Source of the DNA: Nocardioides ginsengisegetis
GTDB taxonomy: Bacteria > Actinomycetota > Actinomycetes > Propionibacteriales > Nocardioidaceae
Reading direction: 5' to 3'
DNA length: 64,000 nt
Assembly (NCBI RefSeq): GCF_014138045.1
Contig: NZ_JACGXA010000001.1
Span: 2,837,001 to 2,901,000 of the forward strand
Part shown: positions 36,782 to 46,480 of the stretch, one piece after another
Position numbering within the stretch: position 1 is the first letter of the stretch
Layout of the letters: each line of letters begins with the position of its first letter
Notes under the pieces: generated by a model
What the model was told of the DNA's origin: nothing
Database searches by the model: none
The model's input: the letters and a program-made list of their open reading frames with translations, nothing else
Position numbers and translations under genes: made by a program

Positions 36782-37515
36782 CACGACAGGTCGCCGTTCC
36801 TGGCGGCCACCATCAGGGCCACCGCCTCGTCGACGTCATCGGTCAGCGTGAGGAAGTCGAGGTCCCGCTGGCTGATCGTGCCCTCGGCCAGCTGGGTGTC
36901 GCGCATCCAGTCGAGCAGGCCCTGCCAGTACGTCGTGCCGAGCAGGACGATCGGGAACCGGGTCACCTTGACCGTCTGCACCAGGGTCAGCGCCTCGAAC
37001 AGCTCGTCGAGGGTGCCGACGCCGCCGGGGAGCACGACGTAGCCCTGGGAGTACTTGATGAACATGGTCTTGCGGGCGAAGAAGTAACGGAAGTTGATGC
37101 CCTTGTCGACCCACTGGTTGAGGCCGGACTCGAAGGGCAGCTCGATGCCGAGGCCGACGCTCACGCCGCCGGCCTGGCTGGCGCCCTTGTTGGCGGCCTC
37201 CATCGAGCCGGGGCCGCCGCCCGTGATGACCGCGAAGTTCGCCTCGGCGAGCTTGCGGCCGACCTCCTCGGCCAGGGCGTACGTCGGGTGGTCGGCCGCC
37301 GTGCGCGCCGAGCCGAAGACGGAGATCGCCGGCCCGAGCTCGGCGAGGGCCCCGAACCCCTCGATGAACTCGGCCTGGATGCGTAGCACCCGCCAGGGAT
37401 CGGTGTGCACCCAGTCGGTCGGGCCGCGGCTGTCGAGGAGGCGCTGGTCGGTGGTCTCGGTCTCCTCGGCCTGGTGGCGACGCTTGAGGACCGGGCCGGT
37501 GTAGCGGTCCTTCAC
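36781..37515 (-). CDS. LOG-family (TIGR00730) nucleoside monophosphate phosphoribohydrolase
   Basis: 244 residues. GGGPGSMEAANKGA and the PGGVGTLDELFEALT active-site motif (PGGxGTxxE) define the LOG family, which releases a base, such as a cytokinin, from its riboside monophosphate. The GTG at 37515 overlaps the dapE stop by four bases. The pairing of LOG with dapE is seen in other actinobacteria; the reason is unknown. Confidence 0.92.
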   Translation of the reverse strand: MKDRYTGPVLKRRHQAEETETTDQRLLDSRGPTDWVHTDPWRVLRIQAEFIEGFGALAELGPAISVFGSARTAADHPTYALAEEVGRKLAEANFAVITGGGPGSMEAANKGASQAGGVSVGLGIELPFESGLNQWVDKGINFRYFFARKTMFIKYSQGYVVLPGGVGTLDELFEALTLVQTVKVTRFPIVLLGTTYWQGLLDWMRDTQLAEGTISQRDLDFLTLTDDVDEAVALMVAARNGDLS

Positions 37516-38579
37516 GACCCGGCTCCCAGCCAGGTGCGCAGCAGCCGCTCGCAACGCTCGATGTGCTCGACCGGCACGTGCTCCTCCTGCTTGTGCGCCA
37601 GCATCGGGTCGCCGGGGCCGAAGTTGACCGCCGGGACGCCGAGGCCGGTGAAGCGGGCAACGTCGGTCCAGCCGAACTTCGGGTTGACCTCGCCGCCGAC
37701 CGCCTCGACGAACGCCTTGGCCGCGGGCACGTCGAGACCCGGCAGGGCTCCGGGCGCGCTGTCGGTGAGGGTGACGTCGTAGCCGTCGAAGAAGTCGCGG
37801 ACGAACTGCTCGGCCTCGGCCTCGCTGCGGTCCGGCGCGAAGCGGAAGTTGACCTCGACCACGCACTCGTCGGGGAGCACGTTGCCGGCGACGCCGCCGC
37901 GGATGAACACGGCGTTGAGGCCCTCGTGGTACTCCAGCCCGTCGATGACCGGCCGGCGGGCGTCGTACTGCTCGAGCCGGGCGAGGATGCCGGAGGCCTT
38001 GTGGATGGCGTTGACGCCCTTCCAGCTGCGGGCGCTGTGGGCGCGCTCGCCGGTGGTGCGGACGTCGACGCGCAGGGTGCCCTGGCAGCCCGCCTCGACG
38101 ACGGCGTTGGAGGGCTCCATGAGGATCGCGAAGTCGCCGGTCATCAGCTCGGGGTTGCTGGCGGAGAGCTTGGTGAGGCCGTTGAACTCCGCGTCGATCT
38201 CCTCGGCCTCGTAGAGAATGAACGTGACGTCGCGGTTGGGCTCGGTGACGTGCTTGGCGAGCCGCAGGATGACCGCGTCGCCGCCCTTCATGTCGCAGGT
38301 GCCGAGTCCGTGCAGGAGGTCGCCCTCGCGGCGCGCGGGCAGGTTGTCGTTGACCGGCACGGTGTCGAGGTGGCCGGCGATGACGACGCGCTCGCCGCGG
38401 CCGAGGTCCGTGCGGGCCACGACGGTGTGGCCGTGGCGGGTGACCGTGAGGTGGTCCAGCGGGCGCAGCGCCGCCTCGACGGCGTCGGCGATCGCCCGCT
38501 CGTCCTGGCTGACCGACTCGATGTTGACCAGCTGCTCGGTGAGGGTGACGGCGTCGAGGTCGAGGTCCAGATGAGGCAT
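37512..38579 (-). CDS. dapE: Succinyl-diaminopimelate desuccinylase
   Basis: 355 residues, M20 family. Metal ligands are visible in GHLDTVP and GLGTCDMKGG, and the catalytic Glu pair in YEAEEIDAE. It hydrolyses N-succinyl-LL-diaminopimelate to LL-diaminopimelate for lysine and peptidoglycan. It heads an operon with LOG, DivIVA, membrane-protein and carboxypeptidase genes. dapD (45.5 kb) and dapC (52.6 kb) supply other steps of the same branch. Confidence 0.95.
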   Translation of the reverse strand: MPHLDLDLDAVTLTEQLVNIESVSQDERAIADAVEAALRPLDHLTVTRHGHTVVARTDLGRGERVVIAGHLDTVPVNDNLPARREGDLLHGLGTCDMKGGDAVILRLAKHVTEPNRDVTFILYEAEEIDAEFNGLTKLSASNPELMTGDFAILMEPSNAVVEAGCQGTLRVDVRTTGERAHSARSWKGVNAIHKASGILARLEQYDARRPVIDGLEYHEGLNAVFIRGGVAGNVLPDECVVEVNFRFAPDRSEAEAEQFVRDFFDGYDVTLTDSAPGALPGLDVPAAKAFVEAVGGEVNPKFGWTDVARFTGLGVPAVNFGPGDPMLAHKQEEHVPVEHIERCERLLRTWLGAGS

Positions 38580-38606
38580 GGGGTCATCCAACCAGTTCCC
38601 AGAAAC

Positions 38607-38624
38607 TGGAACAGGTTCTAGTAT
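38607..38624 (+). promoter_or_regulatory. KstR-type operator over the -10 region of a leaderless promoter
   Basis: TGGAACAGGTTCTA (38607-38620) is a full match to TnnAACnnGTTnnA, the operator consensus of KstR, the TetR-family repressor of cholesterol catabolism. It overlaps a TAGTAT -10 box (38619-38624), and the ATG follows six bases later at 38631, so the message is probably leaderless and a bound repressor would block it. A second inverted repeat, CCAGTT...AACTGG, lies at 38592-38609. Confidence 0.65.
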
Positions 38625-38630
38625 CCCCTC

Positions 38631-39485
38631 ATGCGCCACGGCATCGTCCTGTTCACCTCCGACCGCGGGATCACCCCCGCGGCAGCCGCGCGGGCGGCCG
38701 AGGAGCGCGGGTTCGACACGTTCTACGTCCCCGAGCACACCCACATCCCGGTCAAGCGCGAGGCGGCCCACCCCCGCACCGGCGACGAGACGCTCCCCGA
38801 CGACCGCTACACCCGGACGCTGGACCCGTGGGTGTCGCTGGCCACGGCGGCCGCGGTCACCTCCCGGATCCGGCTCTCGACCGCCGTCGCGCTGCCCGTC
38901 GAGTCGGACCCGATCACGCTCGCGAAGCAGATCGCCACGCTCGACCACCTGTCCGGCGGGCGGGTCACGCTCGGCGCCGGCTTCGGGTGGAACACCGACG
39001 AGCTCGCCGACCACCACGTCCCGGCCGGGAGGCGCCGTGCGGTCCTGAAGGAGTACGTCGAGGCGATGCGCGCCCTGTGGACGCAGGAGGAGGCGTCGTA
39101 CGAGGGCGAGTTCGTGTCGTTCGGCGCCTCGTGGGCCTGGCCCAAGCCCGTGCAGGCGCACGTGCCGCTGCTGATCGGCGCCGGCGGCGGACCGAAGACC
39201 TTCCGCTGGATCGCCGAGCACGCCGACGGCTGGATGACCACACCGGTCGAGCAGGACATCACCGGCAAGGCCGACGCCCTCCGGGCTGCCTGGGCCGAAG
39301 CGGGGCGGTCCGGCTCACCGGACCTCCACGTCCTCGTCGCCAGCCGCCCCTCCCCCGACGACCTCGCGTCCTGGGCGGCCGCGGGCGCGACCGAGCTGAT
39401 CTGGGGCGTGCCGGACGCCGGCCCGGAGGTCGTCGAGGCCTACCTCGACAAGCTCGCGGGCCGGCTCGGGGTCACGCCCGGCTGA
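38631..39485 (+). CDS. LLM-class F420-dependent oxidoreductase, probably steroid-regulon member
   Basis: 284 residues. The luciferase-like TIM barrel ([20 protein letters not shown], then [14 protein letters not shown]) and [20 protein letters not shown] are typical of F420-dependent LLM enzymes. The KstR-type operator at its promoter suggests a role in sterol or steroid breakdown, where such enzymes occur in mycobacteria and rhodococci (inference). It has no co-directional partner; its 3' end overlaps ileS by 14 bases. Confidence 0.9.
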   Translation: MRHGIVLFTSDRGITPAAAARAAEERGFDTFYVPEHTHIPVKREAAHPRTGDETLPDDRYTRTLDPWVSLATAAAVTSRIRLSTAVALPVESDPITLAKQIATLDHLSGGRVTLGAGFGWNTDELADHHVPAGRRRAVLKEYVEAMRALWTQEEASYEGEFVSFGASWAWPKPVQAHVPLLIGAGGGPKTFRWIAEHADGWMTTPVEQDITGKADALRAAWAEAGRSGSPDLHVLVASRPSPDDLASWAAAGATELIWGVPDAGPEVVEAYLDKLAGRLGVTPG

Positions 39486-42400
39486 CGGCGACCGTCGCCT
39501 TCTCGTTGTCGCCGACGGTCACGGCCGTGCCGTCGCCGTTGGCCTCGCCGACGGCGAACGACGACGCGAGGGTCTCGCTCGAGATCAGCGACTCATGGGT
39601 GCGGGCGGCCGCCTGCACGGCGGGCGAGCCGCCGATCGTCAGCGCGATCCGGTCGGAGACCTCGAGGCCGGCGTCGCGACGGGCCTGCTGGACGGCGCGG
39701 ACCAGGTCGCGGGCCAGGCCCTCGGCGGCCAGCTCGGGCGTGACGGCCGTGTCGAGCACGACGAAGCCGCCGCGCGGCAACATGCCCGTCACCGACGCGT
39801 CGTCGGCGGACCCGGCGACGGTCTCGAGGGTGTACTCCCCCTCGACCAGTGCGAGCCCGCCCGCGGTCACGGTGCCGTCGTCGGCCACCGACCAGTCGCC
39901 GGACTTAGAGCCCTTGATGGCGGTCTGCACGTCCTTGCCCAGGCGGGGGCCGGCCGCGCGGGCGTTGACGGTCAGCTTCTGCGAGACGCCGTACGCCGCG
40001 GCCTCGGGCGCGTCGTCGGCCAGCAGCCGCACGGCCTTGACGTTGAGCTCGTCGGAGATGATCCCCTCGAAGCCGGCGAGCGCGGCCGGGTCGGCCACGA
40101 CGACGGAGAGCAGCGAGAGCGGCAGCCGGTTGCGCAGGTTGCCGGCCTTGCGCAGCGCGGAGGTCGCCGAGCAGATGTCACGGACCTGGTCCATCGCGGC
40201 CACGAGCGCGTCGTCACCGGGCAGCTCGTCGACGGTCGGCCAGTCGGTCAGGTGGACCGAGCGCCCGCCGGTCAGGCCGCGCCAGATCTCCTCGGTCGTC
40301 AGCGGCAGCAGGGGTGCCGTCACCCGGCACACGACCTCGAGCACGGTGTAGAGGGTGTCGAACGCCTCGGCGTTGTCGCCCCAGAACCGGTCGCGCGAGC
40401 GGCGGATGTACCAGTTGGTGAGCACGTCGAGGAACGACCGCGTCGAGTCGCACGCGTTGGCCACGTCGTAGTTGTCGAGCTGGTCGGTCATCTGCGCGAC
40501 GTACTGGCGGCACTTCGCGAGGAGGTAGCGGTCGAGCGGGTCCTGCGACGCGGTCGACGCCTGGGCGTCGTACCCCTCACCGGCGGCGTTGGCGTAGAGC
40601 TGGAAGAAGTACCAGCTGTTCCACAGCGGGATCAGCACCTGCCGCACCGAGTCGCGGATGCCCTGCTCGGTGACGACCAAGTTGCCGCCGCGCAGAATCG
40701 GTGAGGACATCAGGAACCAGCGCATCGCGTCGGCGCCGTCGCGGTCGAAGACCTCGCGCACGTCGGGGTAGTTGCGCAGCGACTTCGACATCTTGTTGCC
40801 GTCGGAGCCGAGCACGATCCCGTGGCTGACGCAGGTCTCGAACGCCGGCCGGTCGAAGATCGCCGTCGCCAGGATGTGCAGCGTGTAGAACCAGCCGCGG
40901 GTCTGGCCGATGTACTCCACGATGAAGTCCGCCGGGAAGTGGTGCTCGAACCAGTCGGAGTTCTCGAACGGCACGTGCACCTGCGCGAAGCTCATCGAGC
41001 CGCTGTCGAACCACACGTCGAGCACGTCCGGGACGCGACGCATCATCGACTTGCCCGTCGGGTCGTCCGGGTTCGGGCGCACCAGGTCGTCGACGTACGG
41101 GCGGTGCAGGTCCTTCACCTCGACGCCGAAGTCCCGCTCCAGCTGCTCGAAGGAGCCGTAGACGTCGATGCGCGGGTAGGCCTCGTCGTCGCTCTTCCAC
41201 ACCGGCACCGGGGAGCCCCAGAAGCGGTTGCGGGTGATCGACCAGTCGCGGGCGTTCTCCAGCCACTTGCCGAACTGGCCCTGCTTGATGTGGTCGGGCA
41301 CCCAGCGGATCTGCTCGTTGAGCTCGAGCATCCGCTCCTTGATCGCGGTGACCTCGACGAACCACGACGAGACGCCCTTGTAGATCAAGGGCTCGCGGCA
41401 GCGCCAGCAGTGCGGGTAGGAGTGCTCGTAGGACTCGCGGCGCAGCAGGATCGTGCCCGGGCTGACGGCGCCCTGGGTCTCGGCAGGCTCGACCGACGAG
41501 TAGTTGCGGGTCGCGGCCTTGAGGTGGTCGATGACGTGGGGGTTGGCGTCGAAGACCAGCATGCCGGCGTAGTCGTCGACGGGGTGGGTGAAGCGGCCGT
41601 CCTTGCCGACCGGCATGACCGCCTCGATGCCCTCGCGGTCGGTCACCTCCTTGTCGACCTCACCGAACGCGCCGGCGGTGTGGACCACGCCGGTGCCGTC
41701 CGTGGTGGTGACCGCGTCGTCGGCGGCGACCACGCGGAAGGCCCGGTCGTGCCCGGCGTAGTAGGTGAACGGCGGCGTGTAGGTGCGGCCGACCAAGTCG
41801 GCGCCGCGGTAGCGACCGAGCACGACGGGCTCGCCGTCGGGGCCCGCGAGCTCGCGGGCGTACGACGCCAGCCGCGCCTCGGCCAGCAGGTAGCGCGCGG
41901 TGCGGTCGGTGCCGGGGACGGCCGCCTCGACGACGACGTACTCGATGTCGGAGCCGACCATGACCGCCAGGTTGGACGGCAGGGTCCACGGGGTCGTCGT
42001 CCAGATGAGGATGTGGGCGCCGTCGAGGACCTCGTCCTCGCCGGTCGCGTCGAGCGGGTAGCCGACCGTGACCGCCGGGTCGTTGCGGTTCTGGTAGACG
42101 TCGTCGTCCATCCGCAGCTCGTGGTTGGACAGCGGCGTCTCGTCGTTCCAGCAGTAGGGCAGGACGCGGAAGCCCTCGTAGACCAGGCCCTTGTCGTAGA
42201 GCTGCTGGAAGGCCCAGATGACCGACTCCATGTACTCGGGGTTCATGGTCCGGTAGTCGTTGTCGAAGTCGACCCAGCGCGCCTGGCGGGTGACGTACTC
42301 GCGCCAGTCACCGGTGTACTTCATGACGGACTCGCGGCAGGCCGCGTTGAACTTCTCGATGCCCATCTCGACGATCTCGTCGGTGGTCTTGATGCCGAGC

Positions 42401-42735
42401 TGGCGCATGGCCTCGAGCTCGGCGGGCAGCCCGTGGGTGTCCCAGCCGAAGCGGCGCTCGACGCGCTTGCCGCGCATCGTCTGGTAGCGCGGGATCAGGT
42501 CCTTGACGTAGCCGGTGAGCAGGTGGCCGTAGTGCGGCAGGCCGTTGGCGAACGGGGGGCCGTCGTAGAAGACGAACTCGTTGGCGCCGTTCTCCCCCGC
42601 GTCGCGCTGGTCGACGCTGGCCTGGAAGGTGTCGTCGGCCTCCCAGTAGGCGAGGACGCGCTCCTCGATCTCGGGGAAGCGGGGGCTCGACGGGACGCCA
42701 CCCTCGGCGTTGGTGGAGACCTTGGGGTAGGTCAT
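39472..42735 (-). CDS. ileS: Isoleucyl-tRNA synthetase
   Basis: 1087 residues, class I synthetase. The HIGH motif is HYGH (H68-H71), KMSKS is at 648-652, and the editing CP1 domain ([14 protein letters not shown]) lies between them. This long form, with HYGH and without a clear C-terminal zinc knot, resembles the eukaryote-like IleS2 group associated with mupirocin tolerance; that grouping is my inference. The ATG has AGGAG five bases upstream and is preceded by a T-box leader. Confidence 0.96.
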   Translation of the reverse strand: MTYPKVSTNAEGGVPSSPRFPEIEERVLAYWEADDTFQASVDQRDAGENGANEFVFYDGPPFANGLPHYGHLLTGYVKDLIPRYQTMRGKRVERRFGWDTHGLPAELEAMRQLGIKTTDEIVEMGIEKFNAACRESVMKYTGDWREYVTRQARWVDFDNDYRTMNPEYMESVIWAFQQLYDKGLVYEGFRVLPYCWNDETPLSNHELRMDDDVYQNRNDPAVTVGYPLDATGEDEVLDGAHILIWTTTPWTLPSNLAVMVGSDIEYVVVEAAVPGTDRTARYLLAEARLASYARELAGPDGEPVVLGRYRGADLVGRTYTPPFTYYAGHDRAFRVVAADDAVTTTDGTGVVHTAGAFGEVDKEVTDREGIEAVMPVGKDGRFTHPVDDYAGMLVFDANPHVIDHLKAATRNYSSVEPAETQGAVSPGTILLRRESYEHSYPHCWRCREPLIYKGVSSWFVEVTAIKERMLELNEQIRWVPDHIKQGQFGKWLENARDWSITRNRFWGSPVPVWKSDDEAYPRIDVYGSFEQLERDFGVEVKDLHRPYVDDLVRPNPDDPTGKSMMRRVPDVLDVWFDSGSMSFAQVHVPFENSDWFEHHFPADFIVEYIGQTRGWFYTLHILATAIFDRPAFETCVSHGIVLGSDGNKMSKSLRNYPDVREVFDRDGADAMRWFLMSSPILRGGNLVVTEQGIRDSVRQVLIPLWNSWYFFQLYANAAGEGYDAQASTASQDPLDRYLLAKCRQYVAQMTDQLDNYDVANACDSTRSFLDVLTNWYIRRSRDRFWGDNAEAFDTLYTVLEVVCRVTAPLLPLTTEEIWRGLTGGRSVHLTDWPTVDELPGDDALVAAMDQVRDICSATSALRKAGNLRNRLPLSLLSVVVADPAALAGFEGIISDELNVKAVRLLADDAPEAAAYGVSQKLTVNARAAGPRLGKDVQTAIKGSKSGDWSVADDGTVTAGGLALVEGEYTLETVAGSADDASVTGMLPRGGFVVLDTAVTPELAAEGLARDLVRAVQQARRDAGLEVSDRIALTIGGSPAVQAAARTHESLISSETLASSFAVGEANGDGTAVTVGDNEKATVAVSRA

Positions 42736-42761
42736 CGGCTCTCCTGCGGTTCGTCGTCGGT

Positions 42762-42791
42762 CTCGGTGATCGAGCTTGTCGAGATCACGAG
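42762..42791 (-). repeat. Dispersed palindrome between T-box and ileS ribosome site
   Basis: The minus strand reads CTCGTGATCTCGACAAGCTC then GATCACCGAG, a stem with one bulge. A near-identical GATCTCGACAGGCTCGATCA occurs inside the GNAT gene at 54725-54744, so this is a copy of a dispersed repeat placed in the T-box expression platform. Confidence 0.6.
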
Positions 42792-42970
42792 GACGACGCT
42801 CCCAGTTCGGGATGCCGCGGTACCACCTCGCTTGCCGCGCCCCCGTGCTGCCTGGGGACATGACCGCTTCGTTCACGGCTGTGACGGGCCTACCCGTCCG
42901 GTTCTACTGGGTCTCGGTGCTTGTCGGGACCGTTCTTCCGGAGGCTCGCCGCTGATGACGGCTCGAACGC
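42788..42970 (-). ncRNA. T-box leader controlling ileS translation
   Basis: On the minus strand the T-box core CGAGGTGGTACCGCGGC (42830-42814) is followed by its pairing partner GGGAGCGTCGTCCTCGT (42804-42788), together the antisequestrator that binds the tRNA acceptor end. Upstream CCGGACGGGTAGGCCCGTCA is a typical stem II region of actinobacterial ileS T-boxes. An ATC in GTCATCAGC (42956-42954) is the probable isoleucine specifier. No terminator T tract is present, so control is likely at translation: uncharged tRNA-Ile frees the ribosome site. Confidence 0.9.
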
Positions 42971-43031
42971 CTGTGGGGCACAGCGTACGGCGCCCCCTCG
43001 GCCGGTGCGAATCAGTTGCAGAGGTTCGCGG

Positions 43032-43093
43032 GATAGTCCCCACCACAGTTGTCCCGAAATCGGTCTGTGACAGCAACTGTGGTGGGGACTATC
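43032..43093. repeat. Inverted-repeat element, copy 1
   Basis: Perfect 20-base arms, GATAGTCCCCACCACAGTTG (43032-43051) and its reverse complement (43074-43093), with a 22-base loop. A second copy lies at 44231-44307, on the other side of the gene at 43128-44174. The rest of the gap from the T-box to this element shows nothing else. Confidence 0.85.
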
Positions 43094-43127
43094 GCGATTC
43101 TGCCCTCGGAGACGCGACCCGTGGGCC

Positions 43128-44174
43128 CTAGACGACGCGCCGGTGACGCAGCCAAAGACGGCGCTGTTCGACGTCGAGGGCTCGACGTTGCTCGACGGTG
43201 TGGGTGGGGACCCACCAGTGCGGGAGCTCGAGCGTCCACTCCCTCTTTGCCGCGGGCACATGGCGCGCCCGCCGGTAGGCGTCGTCGAGTCGATGTACGA
43301 AGAACGACGAGTCACCCAGGTCGCTGCCCACCATCGTGACGGGCTCCAGCCCGACCCGACGGAAGTCCGCCTCGCGACGCAGGTCGACGGCACGCTGCTG
43401 CCCTTCGAGGTGCAGCTCGCCGGCGTACTCACCGGTGACTCCGGCCTCCGGATCGATCAGGTCCGGGGTCCCGATGTGTCGACCCTCGCGATCGAACACC
43501 GGGACGTTGAAGAGCGGGCGTGGGTGGCCCGCGTCCAACTGCCACGCCAACCCCATGAGGACCTCGGGTGGAGACCAGGCGTTCTCCACGGCGTGGCCGA
43601 GCGCCCAGCGGCACCGCGGGATTCCCGTCCAGCCGCTGTGCGCAGCGGCATACGCGGCCATCTCCGCGATGCTGACCAGATCGGAGTACGCCGCCATGGA
43701 GAGCACCACGGCTGCAGCCCGGTCGCTGGGCGCGTAGCGCATCTCGAAGCAGGCGGATCGCACCGCGGTCGTCACCCTGAGACCGTCGACGCACACGACG
43801 TCGCGCGGATCCAGGCGCTCCTCGGAGATTGCGATCCCGGGCCGCTCGCGCACGGTACGGCCGGCGGTCGCAACCACGACAGGGCGCCGGCCATTGACCC
43901 CGCGGCTCCCGTCGAACCACGCCCCACCCAACCAGTGGAGCGCTGCCCACCCGGTGACAGCACCGTCGTGCGGTGCGAGCACCGAAGCCTCGAGGATCCG
44001 TTGGTTCGGGTCGTCCGCGGCGACTCCGGCAGGCACGTAGAAGCCCCGGGAGATCTTGCGCCACGCCTTGCCCCGCGCCTGCCCGACCGTGGGGCCGTTC
44101 TCGCCCGTCCGGTCGAGACGCACCGGCGCGACCAGCTCAGGTCGCGAGGGGTGGAAGGGAGGCAGTTCGTGCAC
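43128..44174 (-). CDS. Hypothetical protein with nuclease-like C-terminus, flanked by inverted-repeat elements
   Basis: 348 residues from GTG. No firm family. The N-terminal region (GKAWRKISRGFYVPAGVAAD) resembles the AbiEi-like helix-turn-helix found in DUF559-type proteins, and the C-terminal region (TPDLIDPEAGVTGEYAGELH, then RREADFRRVGLEPVTM) resembles their Vsr-like endonuclease fold, with acidic residues in PDLID and GEYAGE. Function is therefore uncertain: possible nuclease or abortive-infection relative. It lies between two copies of the same inverted-repeat element. Confidence 0.72.
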   Translation of the reverse strand: MHELPPFHPSRPELVAPVRLDRTGENGPTVGQARGKAWRKISRGFYVPAGVAADDPNQRILEASVLAPHDGAVTGWAALHWLGGAWFDGSRGVNGRRPVVVATAGRTVRERPGIAISEERLDPRDVVCVDGLRVTTAVRSACFEMRYAPSDRAAAVVLSMAAYSDLVSIAEMAAYAAAHSGWTGIPRCRWALGHAVENAWSPPEVLMGLAWQLDAGHPRPLFNVPVFDREGRHIGTPDLIDPEAGVTGEYAGELHLEGQQRAVDLRREADFRRVGLEPVTMVGSDLGDSSFFVHRLDDAYRRARHVPAAKREWTLELPHWWVPTHTVEQRRALDVEQRRLWLRHRRVV

Positions 44175-44230
44175 GCCTTCATGCTCGGCGGGACCGCCGA
44201 CGTGGGCGTGTGGTTATCCACAGGCGCCGA

Positions 44231-44307
44231 TTGTCGGGATAGTCCCCACCGCTGTTGTCGTGATTTCGCCCCTGGGACAGCAACTGTGGTGGGGACTATC
44301 CCGACAA
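44231..44307. repeat. Inverted-repeat element, copy 2
   Basis: 27-base arms at 44231-44257 (TTGTCGGGATAGTCCCCACC...) and 44281-44307, with two mismatches. The right half matches copy 1. The right arm reaches into the kinase gene and provides its last codons and TAG stop. Confidence 0.85.
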
Positions 44308-44892
44308 GCCGTCCAGCCAGGCCAGCACCCGGGTCGCGACCTCGTCCGGGGTGAGGTGGGTGTTGTCGAGGCGCAGGTGGGGCATCCCCGCGAGCACCGC
44401 GTCGGCCGCCGCCGGGCGCTCGGGGTCGGTGTTCATCCGGTAGGATTCCTCGAGCTCACGCACGTGCGCGTCGGACCAGGCGAGGTCGCGCTTGGAGCGC
44501 TTGTGGTCGATCCGGTCGGCGTGCCGGTTGCGGTCGAGCCGGACCGGGAGGTCGGCGTACAGCTCGAGGCACGAGACCCGCAGCCCTGCGTCGGCGTAGG
44601 GCGCGATGAGCCGGCGCACGTAGTCGGCGTCCTCGGGCAGCTCGACGTTCCAGACGAACGAGAAGATCAGCCGGGTGTCGTTGGCGACGGCCTCCTCGAC
44701 CACCCGCCGGCGGAACTCGGCGTTGAGGACGCGGAAGGCGGGCGAGTCGAAGCCGAAGATCTCCAGCAGCGGCTCGATCGTGTGGTGGTTGTGGAAGAGC
44801 CGGAAGTCCGAGGCGGCACACACGGCCCGCCCGACCGTCATCTTGCCGACGGCCGGCGGTCCAGTGATGAGCAGCAGCTCCCCCGATGACAT
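44296..44892 (-). CDS. P-loop nucleotide kinase-like protein
   Basis: 198 residues. Walker A GPPAVGKMT at residues 11-19 and the size fit small-molecule or nucleoside kinases of the AAA_33/shikimate kinase type; HNHHTIEPLLEIFGF and DRNRHADRIDHKRSKRDLAW may form the substrate and lid regions. The substrate is unknown. The stop codon lies within an inverted-repeat element, so the C-terminus (LDGLSG) is partly derived from it. Confidence 0.85.
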   Translation of the reverse strand: MSSGELLLITGPPAVGKMTVGRAVCAASDFRLFHNHHTIEPLLEIFGFDSPAFRVLNAEFRRRVVEEAVANDTRLIFSFVWNVELPEDADYVRRLIAPYADAGLRVSCLELYADLPVRLDRNRHADRIDHKRSKRDLAWSDAHVRELEESYRMNTDPERPAAADAVLAGMPHLRLDNTHLTPDEVATRVLAWLDGLSG

Positions 44893-44946
44893 GCGCCGGA
44901 CGATATGCGGTTGCCGCGCAACGGCGCGACCCGATTGGCTTGCCCC

Positions 44947-45477
44947 ATGAGCGACATGTGGCTGCCGGCCGACCAGGACCCCCGGATGCAGGCCGGGCCG
45001 ACCCGGGGCGAGCGCGACTGCCTCGTGGGCTACCTCGAGCACTACCGCACCACTCTCGAGCTCAAGTGCGACGGCCTCACCCCCGCGCAGCTCGCGACCC
45101 GATCGGTGCCGCCGTCGTCGATGTCGCTGCTGGGCATGGTGCGACACATGGCCCGGGTCGAGCAGAGCTGGTTCCGGCGGGTGATCGACGGACACCTGGA
45201 GATCACCCGACTGTTCCAGGAGGACGACGGCGGGTTCGACTTCGACGCGGCGGCCGTCGACGAGGCGTTCGTGGCCGACACGTGGCGGCTCTGGCGCGAC
45301 GAGGTGGCCCACGCTCGCGAGGTGCTCGCGCGCACCGACCTCAACGCGGTCGTCGACGTGCACGGCGAGCCCAGCGAGGTGCGCGACATCATCGTGCACA
45401 TGATCGAGGAGTACGCCCGCCACCTCGGCCACGCCGACCTGCTCCGCGAGTGCATCGACGGCCGCACCGGCCAGTGA
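44947..45477 (+). CDS. DinB-like (DUF664) protein
   Basis: 176 residues. MSLLGMVRHMARVEQSWFRR and IIVHMIEEYARHLGHADLLR carry the spaced His residues of the DinB/DUF664 four-helix bundle that binds a metal. Relatives include mycothiol-dependent and maleylpyruvate isomerase-type enzymes, which fits a mycothiol-producing host, but the reaction is unknown. It lies 34 bases before dapD. Confidence 0.88.
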   Translation: MSDMWLPADQDPRMQAGPTRGERDCLVGYLEHYRTTLELKCDGLTPAQLATRSVPPSSMSLLGMVRHMARVEQSWFRRVIDGHLEITRLFQEDDGGFDFDAAAVDEAFVADTWRLWRDEVAHAREVLARTDLNAVVDVHGEPSEVRDIIVHMIEEYARHLGHADLLRECIDGRTGQ

Positions 45478-45499
45478 GGCTGTGACTCGGCCCATTCCC

Positions 45500-45505
45500 T
45501 AGGCT
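45500..45505 (+). promoter_or_regulatory. -10-like box for a leaderless dapD transcript
   Basis: TAGGCT ends six bases before the dapD GTG at 45512, the spacing of a leaderless promoter. No ribosome binding site is visible. Confidence 0.35.
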
Positions 45506-45511
45506 GGGGGC

Positions 45512-46453
45512 GTGACGAACGCAGCCTGGGGCCACGGCCTCGCCACCCTCGACAGCACCGGATCCGTCCTCGACGTCTGGTTCCCCTCCCCTGCCCTGGG
45601 CTCGGCGCCGGCCGACGCGGCCGCACCCGCCGAGCTCACCGCGCTGGAGGGCAGCGACGAGGCCCGCGGCACCACCCGGGAGGTCCGGCTCGTCGAGATC
45701 GCCGACCTCGCCGAGGCGCCGACCTCCACCGAGGACGTCTGGCTCCGCCTGCACCTGCTCTCCACCCGCCTCGTCGCCCCCCACGGCCAGTCGCTCGAGG
45801 GGATCTTCGGCTTCCTCGCCAACGTCGTGTGGACCTCCGCCGGCCCGTGCGCGGTCGAGGGCTTCGAGCTCACCCGCGCCCGGCTCCGCGCCACCGGCCA
45901 GCACGTCACGGTGTACGGCGTCGACAAGTTCCCGCGGATGGTCGACTACGTCGTGCCCAGCGGCGTCCGGATCGCCGACGCCGACCGCGTCCGCCTCGGC
46001 GCCCACCTCGCGTCCGGCACGACCGTCATGCACGAGGGCTTCGTGAACTTCAACGCCGGCACGCTCGGCGCCTCCATGGTCGAGGGCCGCATCTCGGCGG
46101 GCGTCGTGGTCGGCGACGGCTCCGACGTCGGCGGCGGGTCGTCGATCATGGGCACCCTCTCGGGTGGCGGCAAGGAGGTCATCTCCGTGGGCGAGCGCTG
46201 CCTGCTGGGCGCCAACGCCGGCATCGGCATCTCGCTCGGCAACGACTGCGTCGTCGAGGCCGGTTGCTACGTCACCGCCGGCACCAAGGTCACCATCACC
46301 GACATGGACTCCAAGCCCAAGGTCATCAAGGCCGCGGAGCTCTCGGGAGCCAACAACGTGCTGTTCCGCCGCAACTCCGTCACGGGGACCATCGAGGCCG
46401 TGCCGTGGAAGGGCGACGGCATCGAGCTCAACGCCGCCCTCCACGCCAACTAG
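45512..46453 (+). CDS. dapD: 2,3,4,5-tetrahydropyridine-2,6-dicarboxylate N-succinyltransferase
   Basis: 313 residues. The actinobacterial DapD type: a mixed N-terminal domain, then left-handed beta-helix hexapeptide repeats ([38 protein letters not shown]). It transfers succinyl from succinyl-CoA to tetrahydrodipicolinate in lysine/diaminopimelate synthesis. The GTG start has no ribosome site but has a -10-like TAGGCT six bases upstream. dapC and dapE lie within 8 kb on either side. Confidence 0.95.
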   Translation: MTNAAWGHGLATLDSTGSVLDVWFPSPALGSAPADAAAPAELTALEGSDEARGTTREVRLVEIADLAEAPTSTEDVWLRLHLLSTRLVAPHGQSLEGIFGFLANVVWTSAGPCAVEGFELTRARLRATGQHVTVYGVDKFPRMVDYVVPSGVRIADADRVRLGAHLASGTTVMHEGFVNFNAGTLGASMVEGRISAGVVVGDGSDVGGGSSIMGTLSGGGKEVISVGERCLLGANAGIGISLGNDCVVEAGCYVTAGTKVTITDMDSKPKVIKAAELSGANNVLFRRNSVTGTIEAVPWKGDGIELNAALHAN

Positions 46454-46480
46454 GCGGCGAGCGGCCGTGAGAGACCGCTC

